A DNA stretch of 38,687 nucleotides, from NCBI GenBank assembly GCA_021810145.1, contig JAJZJL010000031.1, forward strand, positions 1 to 38,687, given 5' to 3'. Position 1 is the first letter of the stretch. Each line of letters starts with the position of its first letter. The translations under genes and the position numbers were made by a program. The notes under the pieces are model-generated. The model did no database searches. It was not told where the DNA came from and was given only the letters and a program-made list of their open reading frames with translations. Source of the stretch: Planctomycetota bacterium (GTDB taxonomy: Bacteria > Planctomycetota > Phycisphaerae > WQYP01). Positions 1-9,931 of the stretch are shown here, piece after piece.

Positions 1-1011
1 ATCGTTAAACCCCATGGCGACGATCAGGCGTAGGATCTGGACAACGCGTTCATCAATCAGGCGGATGGAAAGCTTATGCTTTGCGAGCAAACCACTTATA
101 GCCGCGAGCGAATATTTATTGGTTGCCGGCATTTCGAGGTTAAGTCCGGCGGTAAGATTCCGCCGCGTGTTGTATACGCAACCCCAGTCGGACATCGCCA
201 AGCCTTTAAATCCCCACTTTTTTCGCAAAATATCAGTCAACAAAAAATGATTTTCCGAGCCATATTCACCATTGATGCGATTGCATGCCGTCATCAACGC
301 CCACGCCCGTCCCTCAAGCACGGCGGCCCGGAATGGCGGCAGATAGATTTCTTCCAATGCGCGCCGGCTGATGATGCAATTAATCCATGGCCGCATGGTT
401 TCAATTTCATTGCCCACAAAGTGTTTGCAGCACGCCGCCACATCCTCTGATTGCAGGCCCTTGACGTACGGCACGACCATTTGGGCCGCCAGAAATGGAT
501 CTTCGCCTCCAATGTATTCCATGCTGCGGCCATTCTGCGGCTGACGCAGCAGATTCAGCCCGGGACCCAGCAGAATTCCAACATGCTTGGCACGGGCGTC
601 AATGCCGATGTGCCGACCCTCGCGCCGGGCCAATTGCCGATCCCAACTGGACGTCAGGCATGGAGCCGCGGGATAGGCTGTCGAAGCCCCCCAATCCACC
701 ACCCCCACCGTTGCGTCACTGACTTTTATGGACGGGATACCCACACCCTTTATGGAATGCAAAGCCTCGTGGCTGTTACCTGAAAGAAGCCGCACCTTTT
801 CCGCCAGTGTCATACGCCGCATAAGCGACTCCGCCCGCCGGTTAATCTGTGCGGTCGTCAGACCCAGTGGCGAATATTCACTGTCCAGGGCGAACGATTG
901 CTTTGCCGAAATCATGCCGAAAAGCAAAATTGACAACAACAGAATGCGGCACCCAGTGCGGTCACTATATGACTTAAAAATGCCGGTAAAGGGCAGCACC
1001 CCTTTTCGCAT
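1..1011 (-). CDS. Glycoside hydrolase family 3 (beta-glucosidase-like), 5' part, truncated by window edge
   Basis: Manual reverse-strand translation from ATG at 1011 is open to base 1 (337 codons): MRKGVLPFTGIFKSYSDRTGCRILLLSILLFGM...LMRRMTLAEKVRLLSGN...GPGLNLLRQPQNGRSMEYIGGEDPFLAAQMVVPYVKGLQSEDVAACCKHFVGNE...KWGFKGLAMSDWG. These are typical GH3 N-domain motifs including KHF and the SDW nucleophile. Not in the supplied ORF list. Confidence 0.9.
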   Translation of the reverse strand, partial: MRKGVLPFTGIFKSYSDRTGCRILLLSILLFGMISAKQSFALDSEYSPLGLTTAQINRRAESLMRRMTLAEKVRLLSGNSHEALHSIKGVGIPSIKVSDATVGVVDWGASTAYPAAPCLTSSWDRQLARREGRHIGIDARAKHVGILLGPGLNLLRQPQNGRSMEYIGGEDPFLAAQMVVPYVKGLQSEDVAACCKHFVGNEIETMRPWINCIISRRALEEIYLPPFRAAVLEGRAWALMTACNRINGEYGSENHFLLTDILRKKWGFKGLAMSDWGCVYNTRRNLTAGLNLEMPATNKYSLAAISGLLAKHKLSIRLIDERVVQILRLIVAMGFND

Positions 1012-1124
1012 AACAAACTCCTGAAAATGCTGATCACAAAAGATCAAATACCAAACGCCGAACAACGACACCGCACGTTGCACACACGACCATTCGGGAG
1101 ACTCAATGCCGAATATAGCAACAT

Positions 1125-4100
1125 TTATGCCCCGCCTGTCCGCCACCGAACACGCCGAGACAGCAGGCCCATACCTCCGACAACGAGAAGACACAACGTG
1201 GCCGGTTCGGGAACGGCGGCAACATTCAGCATTTCGGCCACGTTGGAATTAGCCAAACTCAGCGTGTAACTGCTGGAACCGAGGGAAAACATTTCGGTGT
1301 GGCTGCCATTGCCAAACAGGAAGGTGCCCGTCAGGCCACCATTAGCATCACTGATCAGGTTATATAGACCACTGTGCAAGGTAGTTCCCAGAGCGGAGAT
1401 AGAGATGATATTCGTTCCGCTGACCGCCGCTGTTCCTTGAATGACAATATTGCTGGCATTTCCGTTGGAATTCAGGGCAACATCGATGGTAGCACCCGAG
1501 AATTTCAGGTTATTATTAAACGTCAGCGTTCCGGTTGAACCAGTTGAGCCCGGCCGCAGCGTTCCGTACGCGGCCAGATTGCCCAGAACCGAACCAGCAC
1601 CAAGCAGGCTCTGATGACTGCCAATGGTGTAGCCCCCCGGCAGGGACGAAACGTCAAAAGTGGCACCTGAATTCACGATAATTGCCGAGCTGTCAGCAAT
1701 CGAACCGGCCTGGGTAACCCTGCTTCCATTGCCGCTGGTGTAACTGTATGTCCCCAATGCCAGTGTTCCGGATTGTATGGTGGTAGGGCCGGTGTAGGTA
1801 TTGGCGTTGGCCAGAGTCACCGTTCCGCCTCCCGTAATTGTCAATCCTCCATCCGTGCCGGACGTTACTCCTGAAACAATCGGAGCCGCAACAAGCAGAT
1901 TGTAGGTTTCGCCAATCTGATTGTTCGTTGTGCCATTGGGGTTGCCGGGATTGGCAACATTGAACTGACCGCTGTCGTTAATTGTGGCACCACCGGCCAA
2001 CAATTGGACCGTAACGTGGTTGGTAATCCATGCCCCGGAGGGATTGGTGAACGGACCATTTTCCAAGGTTCCACCATTAATATTCAGAAAATCCGTGGTG
2101 GAGTTAATCGTTCCACCGCTGGAATGCACCAAACTCGCCGCCAGGGTTCCACCACTGTTGACGTTGACAACCGCCGCGCCGCCGTTGGTTCCGATGCGAG
2201 TCTGGTACGATTCCACCACACCACCCTGGTTGATGTTGATCGCTCCGGGACCACCGCCCAACGAAACAAGCCATTCGCCCGTATTGGTGGCGGTGCCATC
2301 AACATTAAGCGTACCTTGAATCATCGAATAAAAGCCCGCGTTAAATGTGGCCCCGGTATCCACATTCATCGTGGAGTTGACACCAAGAAACGCTCCCCAA
2401 GTTTGGTTGGGGCTGGCGTTAAGTGTCACACCTTTGCCCAGCGTAAAAGTGCCGCCGGGGATGGTGATGTTGGCCGAACCGGATGCATCACTCGCGCCTC
2501 CCGCAGTAACCGTCAAGCTTGCCGGGGTATTGGAAGTGTTTTCAACCAGTACGCTTCCGTTATTGTTGATACTTTGCACGCGCAAAGCTTCAACCGACTG
2601 ATTGTTGCCATGCAGGTCCAGCGACACAGGCGAATTCCCATTGTTGAAGTCGGCCGAATACAGTGACAGGGTCCCACTGGTCGGCAGCGTGTTGGCACCG
2701 CCATTGAGCACGACGACGGTTCCATCTGCATACGAACCGATCAGGGTATTACCAGTATAGGTTTCCTGGTTATTGAGGTTGAAGGTCTGCACAACATTAT
2801 TGGCATCGCTTTGACCCCAGAGATTTAGTTGGCCGACGGTTCCACTGATTGCACCGTTGAGATTCACAGTGGTGTTAATCCCATCGTTGAATATCTGCGT
2901 CTGCGTGTTATTGGAACTGCCGAGGCTGATATTTCCATTGTCGTTATAGACCTGATTATTGCCGGTGAATTGCAGCGCTCCGTTGCTGTTGGCCACACCA
3001 AAGCCGTTGCTGACATTCCCATTGATGCTGATGGCATTGCTTAGAGCCCCAGTGCCGTTGTTACTGTTGAGCACCAAGCTCGCGCCGGTATCCACGGTGA
3101 CGTTCCCGGTTCCCAACGGTGCTGAGAAATTTCCACTGCTGGCACCCGTGGGCTGCGACACGTACAGCGTTCCTGCCGTCACGGTCGTTCCAGTGCTGTT
3201 GACATTGTTACCAGTTAAGGTCAACTGCTTCCCGCCGGTGAGATTCAACCCATTGGTGAATATTGTATTGGCCGAGATGGTGGCGTTGGCATTGGCTACA
3301 ACAGACGCCCCTGTAAGCGTTAACGTGTATGAACCACTGTTCGCGATGGTATAGTTACCGCTGGTGGCTGGATTGAACGTCAGCCCACCAGCTTTTATGT
3401 TGGCCCCCAGAGAGATCGTTCCGGCGGCACCATTATTGGTGCCAAATGTGGCGATGTTCTGCGGTGGCACGCCGTTGGGGACCGCGAGATTCAGATAGCT
3501 GAAATTTCCGCGCACCCAGTAGGCCCATTCGTTATTTGTGCGGTCGGTCGCGTTGACTGTGCCGCCGACAAAGGTAAGCTGGCTGTTATTAAGCAGTTGC
3601 TTATCCGAGCTCGATAGCAGTCCAATTCCTTCACCGAAGGAAAAACCAAGATTATTCGCACCGATCGATTCCTGGCTGGCCAGACTCCAGTTGGAGTTGA
3701 AAAAACTGAGTTGCATACTGCTATCGCCGATTGGAGTAGTTGCGATCGGCGTGGTGTTGGCGACGACAATAAACTGACTTGTGGCGGCATTGTACGCCAT
3801 ATCCAGAGAGTATCCGCCCACCAGAGAAGGGGAAAAACTGCTCACGGTGGTGTAGTTTGAAAACGTGGGCGAGGCGGAACGAATAACTTGAATGGTATCC
3901 GCCGCGCCGTTGCCCTGTGCATCGGTGTATATCATGTACCAATAACCATCATTGGCACGAACCACCGCCGGCTGTCCGGTACCGTATGCGTTCGAATCAA
4001 TCGGAGAAGCCGGCGCAATTAGCGAGTAGCCACTGGCGCTATTGCCGGCATACACAGGAGTGAACGTGGCCCCACCGTTGGTGGACTCCGCGATGCCGAT

Positions 4101-4691
4101 GCGTGTCGTTTCTGAAAGCTTCGTACCGTTGGTATTACCGTCATACGCCATGTAATAAATGCCGGTATTTGGATCCACGTAAACATTGGGATCACAGACA
4201 TCCAGAGAATTGAAATAAGACGGATTGCTGTAATTAGGGGCCAACGCCGTTGTTACCGGCGCGTTTGCCAAACCTGCCAGCGTGGAGGATTCCATAAATC
4301 CGATATGGTCACCACCGGGCATCGATGGCGTGTTGTAACACATCCAGACCTTATACATCCCGTCCGTGGGATCGTACATGAATGAGGGGCAATACATGTA
4401 ATTAAACGAGCTGTTGGATTCCAATGTACCTGAACCCAGCACCGAACTATAGGGGCTGCCGCCGGTAAATGTATTACCCCAACCGGAGTCCGTTGTTCCA
4501 TTCGACCAATTGGCCGTGGCAGTACTCCAGATGCCGCCGCCGTCGCTGGGCGCAGCGGGATTTGAGCCGCTGGCATCCCATACATAGCCTCCGCCTGCGG
4601 CATGTGCCACGGAACCGGTTAAAACAAAACCAACCGCGATGGCCAGTACTCTTATCACGACCCTTTCTTTCTCGTCAGCATTTTTACACAT
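1125..4691 (-). CDS. PEP-CTERM surface protein with autotransporter-type beta-strand repeats and an inserted GH43/GH32-like propeller domain
   Basis: ORF 1125..4706; likely start MCKNADE at 4691. C-terminus VPEPATLCLLVVGGMGLLSRRVRWR is a PEP-CTERM signal. Repeats such as GGGTVTLANANTYTGPTTIQSGTLALG. N-terminal third has SFMYDPTDGMYKVWMCYNT and DPNVYVDPNTGIYYMAYDG (propeller-like). Confidence 0.85.
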   Translation of the reverse strand: MCKNADEKERVVIRVLAIAVGFVLTGSVAHAAGGGYVWDASGSNPAAPSDGGGIWSTATANWSNGTTDSGWGNTFTGGSPYSSVLGSGTLESNSSFNYMYCPSFMYDPTDGMYKVWMCYNTPSMPGGDHIGFMESSTLAGLANAPVTTALAPNYSNPSYFNSLDVCDPNVYVDPNTGIYYMAYDGNTNGTKLSETTRIGIAESTNGGATFTPVYAGNSASGYSLIAPASPIDSNAYGTGQPAVVRANDGYWYMIYTDAQGNGAADTIQVIRSASPTFSNYTTVSSFSPSLVGGYSLDMAYNAATSQFIVVANTTPIATTPIGDSSMQLSFFNSNWSLASQESIGANNLGFSFGEGIGLLSSSDKQLLNNSQLTFVGGTVNATDRTNNEWAYWVRGNFSYLNLAVPNGVPPQNIATFGTNNGAAGTISLGANIKAGGLTFNPATSGNYTIANSGSYTLTLTGASVVANANATISANTIFTNGLNLTGGKQLTLTGNNVNSTGTTVTAGTLYVSQPTGASSGNFSAPLGTGNVTVDTGASLVLNSNNGTGALSNAISINGNVSNGFGVANSNGALQFTGNNQVYNDNGNISLGSSNNTQTQIFNDGINTTVNLNGAISGTVGQLNLWGQSDANNVVQTFNLNNQETYTGNTLIGSYADGTVVVLNGGANTLPTSGTLSLYSADFNNGNSPVSLDLHGNNQSVEALRVQSINNNGSVLVENTSNTPASLTVTAGGASDASGSANITIPGGTFTLGKGVTLNASPNQTWGAFLGVNSTMNVDTGATFNAGFYSMIQGTLNVDGTATNTGEWLVSLGGGPGAININQGGVVESYQTRIGTNGGAAVVNVNSGGTLAASLVHSSGGTINSTTDFLNINGGTLENGPFTNPSGAWITNHVTVQLLAGGATINDSGQFNVANPGNPNGTTNNQIGETYNLLVAAPIVSGVTSGTDGGLTITGGGTVTLANANTYTGPTTIQSGTLALGTYSYTSGNGSRVTQAGSIADSSAIIVNSGATFDVSSLPGGYTIGSHQSLLGAGSVLGNLAAYGTLRPGSTGSTGTLTFNNNLKFSGATIDVALNSNGNASNIVIQGTAAVSGTNIISISALGTTLHSGLYNLISDANGGLTGTFLFGNGSHTEMFSLGSSSYTLSLANSNVAEMLNVAAVPEPATLCLLVVGGMGLLSRRVRWRTGGA

Positions 4692-4729
4692 GACCAAACC
4701 CTCCAAAAGGAAATATTCAAATACAGGGA

Positions 4730-6079
4730 CTATTTCGTAGCGGCTGCCTTGCGACCAAGCCGCCGGGCCAGGATCAGTCGATGGTAGAGACGAATCTCGT
4801 GGCGTGTCAGGTTGGTATAGAAAAAGCCCCAGCCGCTGGGTCGGTGCGATCCCAATTCGGTCATCAGTGTGGGCTCCATATCGTTGCTCAAATTCACGCT
4901 GTACTGATCCGGCGGTTCAAATTCATTCCACTGGCATAAAAACAGGAAATGGGGTAGATATTTATCCGCTACACGCCATTGCGTACGGTATGTTTCGCCA
5001 TAATTCTTTCCACCTGCGCCAGGTCCGAGCCAGTTATTGAGATCCTTGCCAGGCGGACGTATGGCCGGATAACCACTGGCCACGGTAAGCGCCTCCGCTC
5101 TTCCATGATAGAGTGTTGGTGTTGCCTTCTGGTCATACCAGGACCACACCCCATAGCGTTGCTCCCTGGTGTATTGCAGCCAGGCACCAACATAGCGAAT
5201 GGTAAACCGCGAATCCCGCACCACCGGTGGATGCGAAGTACGCGGCCCGTTCAGGTATAAAAGTAACAACGGCTTGCCGTGATACTGCAAATAGATGTTC
5301 CGATACTTGGGATTATGGATGTAATGCCGGTACACGTAATTAATCTGTTTCCTGTACCAGGGGCCGGTGTAGGGCGTGGTATGATTTATCCAATAGTTAT
5401 GCTCCGGCCCCATAAGAAAAACGATTTTGGGATGCTGCCGCATGTGCGCATAAAGATGAAACAGCGCATTGTTCGCGGCGATGCACTCACGGGCCGGGGC
5501 GTCGGGAAAGGGTTTGGTCAGATTGTTCGTCCAGTCCGTCTCCACAAAATTAATACCCATCTGGTTGAACCACAGCGCCTGCTGCCGAAGTATACGTGGA
5601 TCCAGCGAACTATAACGCCCTAAAACAGGCTCGGCTTCCTCATGGCCCCATTGGGCGTAACCGGGACCAAACCAGACTTCATATTCCATGCCAATCAAAT
5701 GTTTGGGATCGGTAACGATGTTAAAGAGCCGCCGTTTAACCAGCACCGTCAGTGGTGGGGAAGTGATTTTGCCGCTACGCACGGTAATGACGTTGTTCCC
5801 CACCTCCGGTAACGGCAAGAGCAGATGCGCCACCCCGGAGGGCAGTGTCCTCTCACTGGCGCACCATGGTTTGCCGTTAACCAAAGCTCGAAGTTTTACA
5901 CCAGCGGCAGGCTGACCGTCAGACGTTTTTGCGGTGGCGGTTGCGACAACGCACTGGCCTTCCAATATTACCGGACGGTTAACGTGGATGATAAGAGATT
6001 GAACGGTTGCGGCCTTGGCCGCGACAGAAATTACACCAGACAATGCTATGCATACGATCACTGAAATGGATCTTATCAT
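4730..6079 (-). CDS. Secreted protein, GH71/GH99-like or DUF-type glycosidase candidate
   Basis: ORF 4730..6151; start MIRSISVIVCIALSGVISVAAKA at 6079 preceded by AGGGGAAA. Signal peptide, Ig-like N-domain, then IGMEYEVWFGPGYAQWGHEEAEPVLGRYSS...GINFVETDWTNN. Confidence 0.6.
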   Translation of the reverse strand: MIRSISVIVCIALSGVISVAAKAATVQSLIIHVNRPVILEGQCVVATATAKTSDGQPAAGVKLRALVNGKPWCASERTLPSGVAHLLLPLPEVGNNVITVRSGKITSPPLTVLVKRRLFNIVTDPKHLIGMEYEVWFGPGYAQWGHEEAEPVLGRYSSLDPRILRQQALWFNQMGINFVETDWTNNLTKPFPDAPARECIAANNALFHLYAHMRQHPKIVFLMGPEHNYWINHTTPYTGPWYRKQINYVYRHYIHNPKYRNIYLQYHGKPLLLLYLNGPRTSHPPVVRDSRFTIRYVGAWLQYTREQRYGVWSWYDQKATPTLYHGRAEALTVASGYPAIRPPGKDLNNWLGPGAGGKNYGETYRTQWRVADKYLPHFLFLCQWNEFEPPDQYSVNLSNDMEPTLMTELGSHRPSGWGFFYTNLTRHEIRLYHRLILARRLGRKAAATK

Positions 6080-6242
6080 CAATATTTCCCCTGACGCCCA
6101 CTTAGTGTGTGCCAACATCCTCCGCGCTCTTGCGGTAACAAGGAACTGCAAACTTGTTCACCCATGGAGCAATGATATTTTTCCAAGCGCGAGGCAAAAA
6201 CACGGCTTTCTCATGCCGAAACGAGATAATAAAGCGGCCCAT

Positions 6243-7175
6243 TTACCAGCCCATGACCAGTCCCGCCTGAACTTCGATCCTGGGATGTATCTGCGACATC
6301 GGTTGCCACACTACCGCACCATCGTTATATAACTCGTGCGCGCCGGTTGGCAGGTCGTTGTTGTTCTCTGTAACATGATCCGAGCTCACGTCACCCGAAG
6401 ACGGGAAATTGGCCAATCCTCTCAACCCAACGGGTCCTTGGAAAAAAACCTCATCCGTCAACAGTATCGTACCGGGCGCGGAACGCGGATTGGTAGCAGG
6501 TTTGTGTTCTGTTTTATAATAATCCGGCAGGTAGACATAAGAGCTTACATAGGCGTTCGCCGGCTCACCTACCTGCTGCAGATAAGCGCCCGCCTGGTCC
6601 TCACCGGGACTGTAGGAATCTTTATCCCGATCTAGCCAGTAACAATATCCGCTATAGGAGTCGCTCCAGTTGGTGGCCAACCCATTGGTATAAAAATTTG
6701 CAGGAAAAAAGGCTGATTGGTTGAATCCTCCGGGTTGCGTGGAAAACATTAGAGACAACCCCTGCGGACTGGGGGTGAGGATACCCGGTCGTGGATTGAC
6801 CATGGTATCGCCAACGGTTCCAAAAGAATCGTAGTAAAGCAGACCGAATCCCCATGTCGGATAATTTGTCCAAACCCCCTTGGCGGAATCGTATCCCCCA
6901 TAGGTTCCAAATGGCCAGTCGCCGGTATTGGAAAGTGGGTACACCCCTCTGAATTCATTAGCGTACTCTTGCATAGCGATCCCGTCCTGTTGCATATTGG
7001 AAGCACACTGGATTCGCAATGCCAAGCTTTTCGCCCGCGCCAAGGCCGGCAGCAGCAACGCAATCAACAGGGCGATAATCGAAATCACAACCAAAAGCTC
7101 TATGAGAGTAAAACCCTTGCTTAAATTCCGGTTCGAAGCAACCCTGCGATACGGGTAAAGTTCAGAAATGATCAT
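6243..7175 (-). CDS. Prepilin-type N-terminal cleavage/methylation domain protein (DUF1559-like pseudopilin)
   Basis: [30 protein letters not shown] near N-terminus; [13 protein letters not shown] and [23 protein letters not shown]-terminal family motifs. Confidence 0.9.
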   Translation of the reverse strand: MIISELYPYRRVASNRNLSKGFTLIELLVVISIIALLIALLLPALARAKSLALRIQCASNMQQDGIAMQEYANEFRGVYPLSNTGDWPFGTYGGYDSAKGVWTNYPTWGFGLLYYDSFGTVGDTMVNPRPGILTPSPQGLSLMFSTQPGGFNQSAFFPANFYTNGLATNWSDSYSGYCYWLDRDKDSYSPGEDQAGAYLQQVGEPANAYVSSYVYLPDYYKTEHKPATNPRSAPGTILLTDEVFFQGPVGLRGLANFPSSGDVSSDHVTENNNDLPTGAHELYNDGAVVWQPMSQIHPRIEVQAGLVMGW

Positions 7176-7303
7176 AGTCAGTCACCTTTCATTGAAAAAA
7201 GGACAAAAAGCTTGCCGACATACACCGCCAAATATCTGGATTTACAATATGCAACAAACCATTCTCATAACGAACGCCTGCCTTAATTCCGTTTTCTTTA
7301 ACT

Positions 7304-7340
7304 ACACCTTGCCACAACATTCCATGTCATGGCAAGGTGT
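7304..7340. terminator. Long inverted repeat downstream of a PEP-CTERM gene (terminator- or stabiliser-like hairpin)
   Basis: ACACCTTGCCA (7304-7314) and TGGCAAGGTGT (7330-7340): perfect 11-bp arms with a 15-nt loop, 16 nt past the stop of the 7356..9593 gene. No clear U-tract follows. Confidence 0.5.
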
Positions 7341-7355
7341 CAAGGTGCAACGCAA

Positions 7356-9593
7356 TCAGGCGCGGCGCAACCTGGTTTTCCGGGTTACCAGCAATGCCAA
7401 ACCGCTGATGGCAAGCAGACCCAGTGTGGCTGGCTCAGGAACCGGTACAGCAGCACCGATATTAAGTGTCTCCGCAGTGCTGGAGTTCCCAAGCGTAAGC
7501 ATGTAGCTGTCGGAACCCAAAAGGTATTTCTCTGTATTCGTGCCGTTCCCGAAGAGGAATGTCCCGGTCAATCCGCCGCTGGCATCAGCCAGCAAATTGT
7601 AAGTACCCGGAGTCAGGGCGGTCACACCGGAGGCCGCCGCGAAGCTGATGGTGTTGCTGCCGGTGATTGTTGCGGCGGAACTCACGACAAGGCTCGAAAC
7701 ATTTCCGCCAGCATCCATCGCCACATCAATGGTTCCGCCGGAAAGATTCAGACCCTTGAGGGTGGTCGGTGCCGCGGTGATGGCCGAAATGTCGAGACCC
7801 CCGCCGGACTTTATGGTAACCAGCGAGCTGTCAGCGATCGAACCGGTAGAGCCCAAAGCCAGTGTCCCGGAGGCAATTGTGGTTGGACCCGTGTAGGTAT
7901 TGGCGGCAGCCAGCACCACCGTACCTCCGCCTGCCACCGTGATTCCACCCGTGCTGCTATTCGGGCCTTGCAGGAACGGTGAGTCCACGACACCCTGGAC
8001 TCCGGAGGCAACATTGAGCGTCACGCCCTGATTCAACACATTCAGCGTAATGCCGGGGGTTATCCAAGTCGAACCCGTTACGGGTGAATTTGCCGTCATG
8101 GCCAAAGTCCCGTCAAGATTCACTGTAGCCACACCTGTGCCAGTGGTGGTAATTCCGTTTGAGGCTAACGTGCCACCATTGAGGTTAAAGGTGGCGTTGC
8201 TGTTATTTGCGGCAAGGTACAAATTCAGCGGCGCACTGAATGTAACGCCACTGGCCAAGTTGACAGTCGTTCCACCATAAACAGCTACCCCATCATTGAC
8301 GCTGCTATCGGTGAAGTTAGTCAAAAAATTGAGCGTTCCTCCGCTGACAATGTTGGCGTAGGCCGCCACCGTCCCCGGCTTGGAAGTGCCGGGGCCCGTA
8401 CCCGTCATGGTCAGTGTGGCACCGGAATTGGTGGAGTCTTTGACAGTGACTATGCTGCCGGGTCCACCGATATTGGTTACATTAAGCATCGCCACATCCT
8501 GGTTGTTGCCGTGGAGATCAACGACCAACGGACTGGCCTGACCATTCCATATCCCGTTTTCCAAATTCAGGCTCGTACCGGCGGGCAGCGTGTTGGTACC
8601 ACCGTTGAGAGTAACCAGCGTGCTGGCGGCATAAGAATAAATCTGTGTGCTGCCGGTGTAGGTTTCGGCGGCGTTCAAATTAATTGTTTGCTTAGAGGCA
8701 GTGCCGCCCCCTTGTCCGTTGATAGTGAAATTGCCATTTCCGCTTATGACCCCGTTGAAATTACCCACCACTCCGGTGCTCCCATTGAGCATGATTTGCG
8801 CGTCGCTGTTGGGGCCTCCGTTAACAAGGGTAATCGGACCGGTTAAATCGTACGTAATATTCGCACCTTGAAGCGTCAGCGCGCCTGATCCGGCACCTAT
8901 TCCCGCAATGGACAACGCATTGGCGAGTGTTCCGGTAGAACTCCCACCACTTAGATTAAGTATTCCTCCGCTATTTACCGTTACTTGGCCGGTGCCCAGC
9001 GGAGCGCCATAATTCGCGTTCGTCAAGCCGTTGAGGTTTGACATGTTCAGGGTTACCCCGCCCCCAACCGTTGTGCCTACCGTATTCGTGTTGGTCTGTC
9101 CAGCGAAAGACAGTTGCATGCCGCTCCCGCCCGTCAGGTTAAGCCCCTGTTGGAACGTGGTGTTAGCGGAGAGCGTGAGAGACGCATTAACAACCACCGA
9201 GGAACCCGTCAATGTAAGACCGTAGCTCCCGCTGCCCGCAATGGTGTAAGTCGTTCCAGCGTACGCCGCATTGGATTCCAATCCGCCAGCGGTGATATTG
9301 CTGCCGAGCTTTACCGTGCCGGCATCGTTGGCCGAACCCACGACATAACTTCCAAAAGACGCCATGTATCCGCCGTCGGTTGTGTTGTTCCAGACGACAT
9401 CCGTCGTGCCATTGGACCAGTTCGCGTAGGCACCCGCGCTGGCACTCCAAGTGCCTGGACCATCAACCGGGGCGGTGGGAGTCGTGGCGCTACTATCCCA
9501 AGTCAGCGTTGTAGCCGTCACAACGCCTGATGCCGTGAACATTGCTCCCATCGCCAATGCCGCCAGAGTTTTTTGTACGACTTTCGTTGCCAT
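7356..9593 (-). CDS. PEP-CTERM autotransporter-associated beta-strand repeat protein
   Basis: Start MATKVVQKTLAALAMGAMFTASGV at 9593 after GGAGG. Repeats GGGTVVLAAANTYTGPTTIASGTLALG; C-terminus VPVPEPATLGLLAISGLALLVTRKTRLRRA. Confidence 0.88.
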   Translation of the reverse strand: MATKVVQKTLAALAMGAMFTASGVVTATTLTWDSSATTPTAPVDGPGTWSASAGAYANWSNGTTDVVWNNTTDGGYMASFGSYVVGSANDAGTVKLGSNITAGGLESNAAYAGTTYTIAGSGSYGLTLTGSSVVVNASLTLSANTTFQQGLNLTGGSGMQLSFAGQTNTNTVGTTVGGGVTLNMSNLNGLTNANYGAPLGTGQVTVNSGGILNLSGGSSTGTLANALSIAGIGAGSGALTLQGANITYDLTGPITLVNGGPNSDAQIMLNGSTGVVGNFNGVISGNGNFTINGQGGGTASKQTINLNAAETYTGSTQIYSYAASTLVTLNGGTNTLPAGTSLNLENGIWNGQASPLVVDLHGNNQDVAMLNVTNIGGPGSIVTVKDSTNSGATLTMTGTGPGTSKPGTVAAYANIVSGGTLNFLTNFTDSSVNDGVAVYGGTTVNLASGVTFSAPLNLYLAANNSNATFNLNGGTLASNGITTTGTGVATVNLDGTLAMTANSPVTGSTWITPGITLNVLNQGVTLNVASGVQGVVDSPFLQGPNSSTGGITVAGGGTVVLAAANTYTGPTTIASGTLALGSTGSIADSSLVTIKSGGGLDISAITAAPTTLKGLNLSGGTIDVAMDAGGNVSSLVVSSAATITGSNTISFAAASGVTALTPGTYNLLADASGGLTGTFLFGNGTNTEKYLLGSDSYMLTLGNSSTAETLNIGAAVPVPEPATLGLLAISGLALLVTRKTRLRRA

Positions 9594-9673
9594 GATATTG
9601 ATACCTCCAAAACCTCTTGCGATATTCTTTAGGAAGACCGCAACACCACCAACAAACCGGATGGAAACGGTCA

Positions 9674-9692
9674 TGCCGCGTGACATGCGGCA
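9674..9692. promoter_or_regulatory. Inverted repeat upstream of PEP-CTERM gene (possible operator or 5'UTR hairpin)
   Basis: TGCCGC-GTGACAT-GCGGCA, perfect 6-bp arms, about 80 bp upstream of the ATG at 9593. Confidence 0.35.
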
Positions 9693-9878
9693 CAGATTCT
9701 TTCTTTTCTTCCTTCAAATCAAACGGGATGTTACAAGAAAACACCCGAAGGTCTTAAACACGCTCATTTGCTTACGTGTCCGACAACCTTAATAAGAGGC
9801 TAATACATCACATCGGCAAAGTCAAGAAAAATAAGAAAGAATATCCTGTATATTTGCGACATCTCGTTTATCAGTGTA

Positions 9879-9890
9879 ATATCATGATAT
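9879..9890. promoter_or_regulatory. Palindrome in the AraC-gene upstream region
   Basis: ATATCATGATAT, perfect 12-bp palindrome 41 bp before the proposed ATG at 9932. Confidence 0.25.
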
Positions 9891-9931
9891 ATGGACATAT
9901 TGGATCAATATCTTTAATAATTGGGTGTATT

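Noticed and set aside
211-235. CCCACTTTTTTCGC resembling an operator half-site
   Set aside because: Falls inside GH3 coding sequence (RKKWGFKG), has no second half-site at 21-22 bp, and is explained by the conserved protein motif. The same applies to the hit near 28267.
2004-2666. 220-aa plus-strand ORF inside the 1193-aa PEP-CTERM gene
   Set aside because: Antisense of a GC-biased Gly/Asn/Thr repeat gene; low-complexity translation without domain motifs or RBS. The minus-strand frame has clear family motifs.
7329-7982. 217-aa plus-strand ORF antisense to the second PEP-CTERM gene
   Set aside because: Same antisense artefact; no domain and no plausible RBS.
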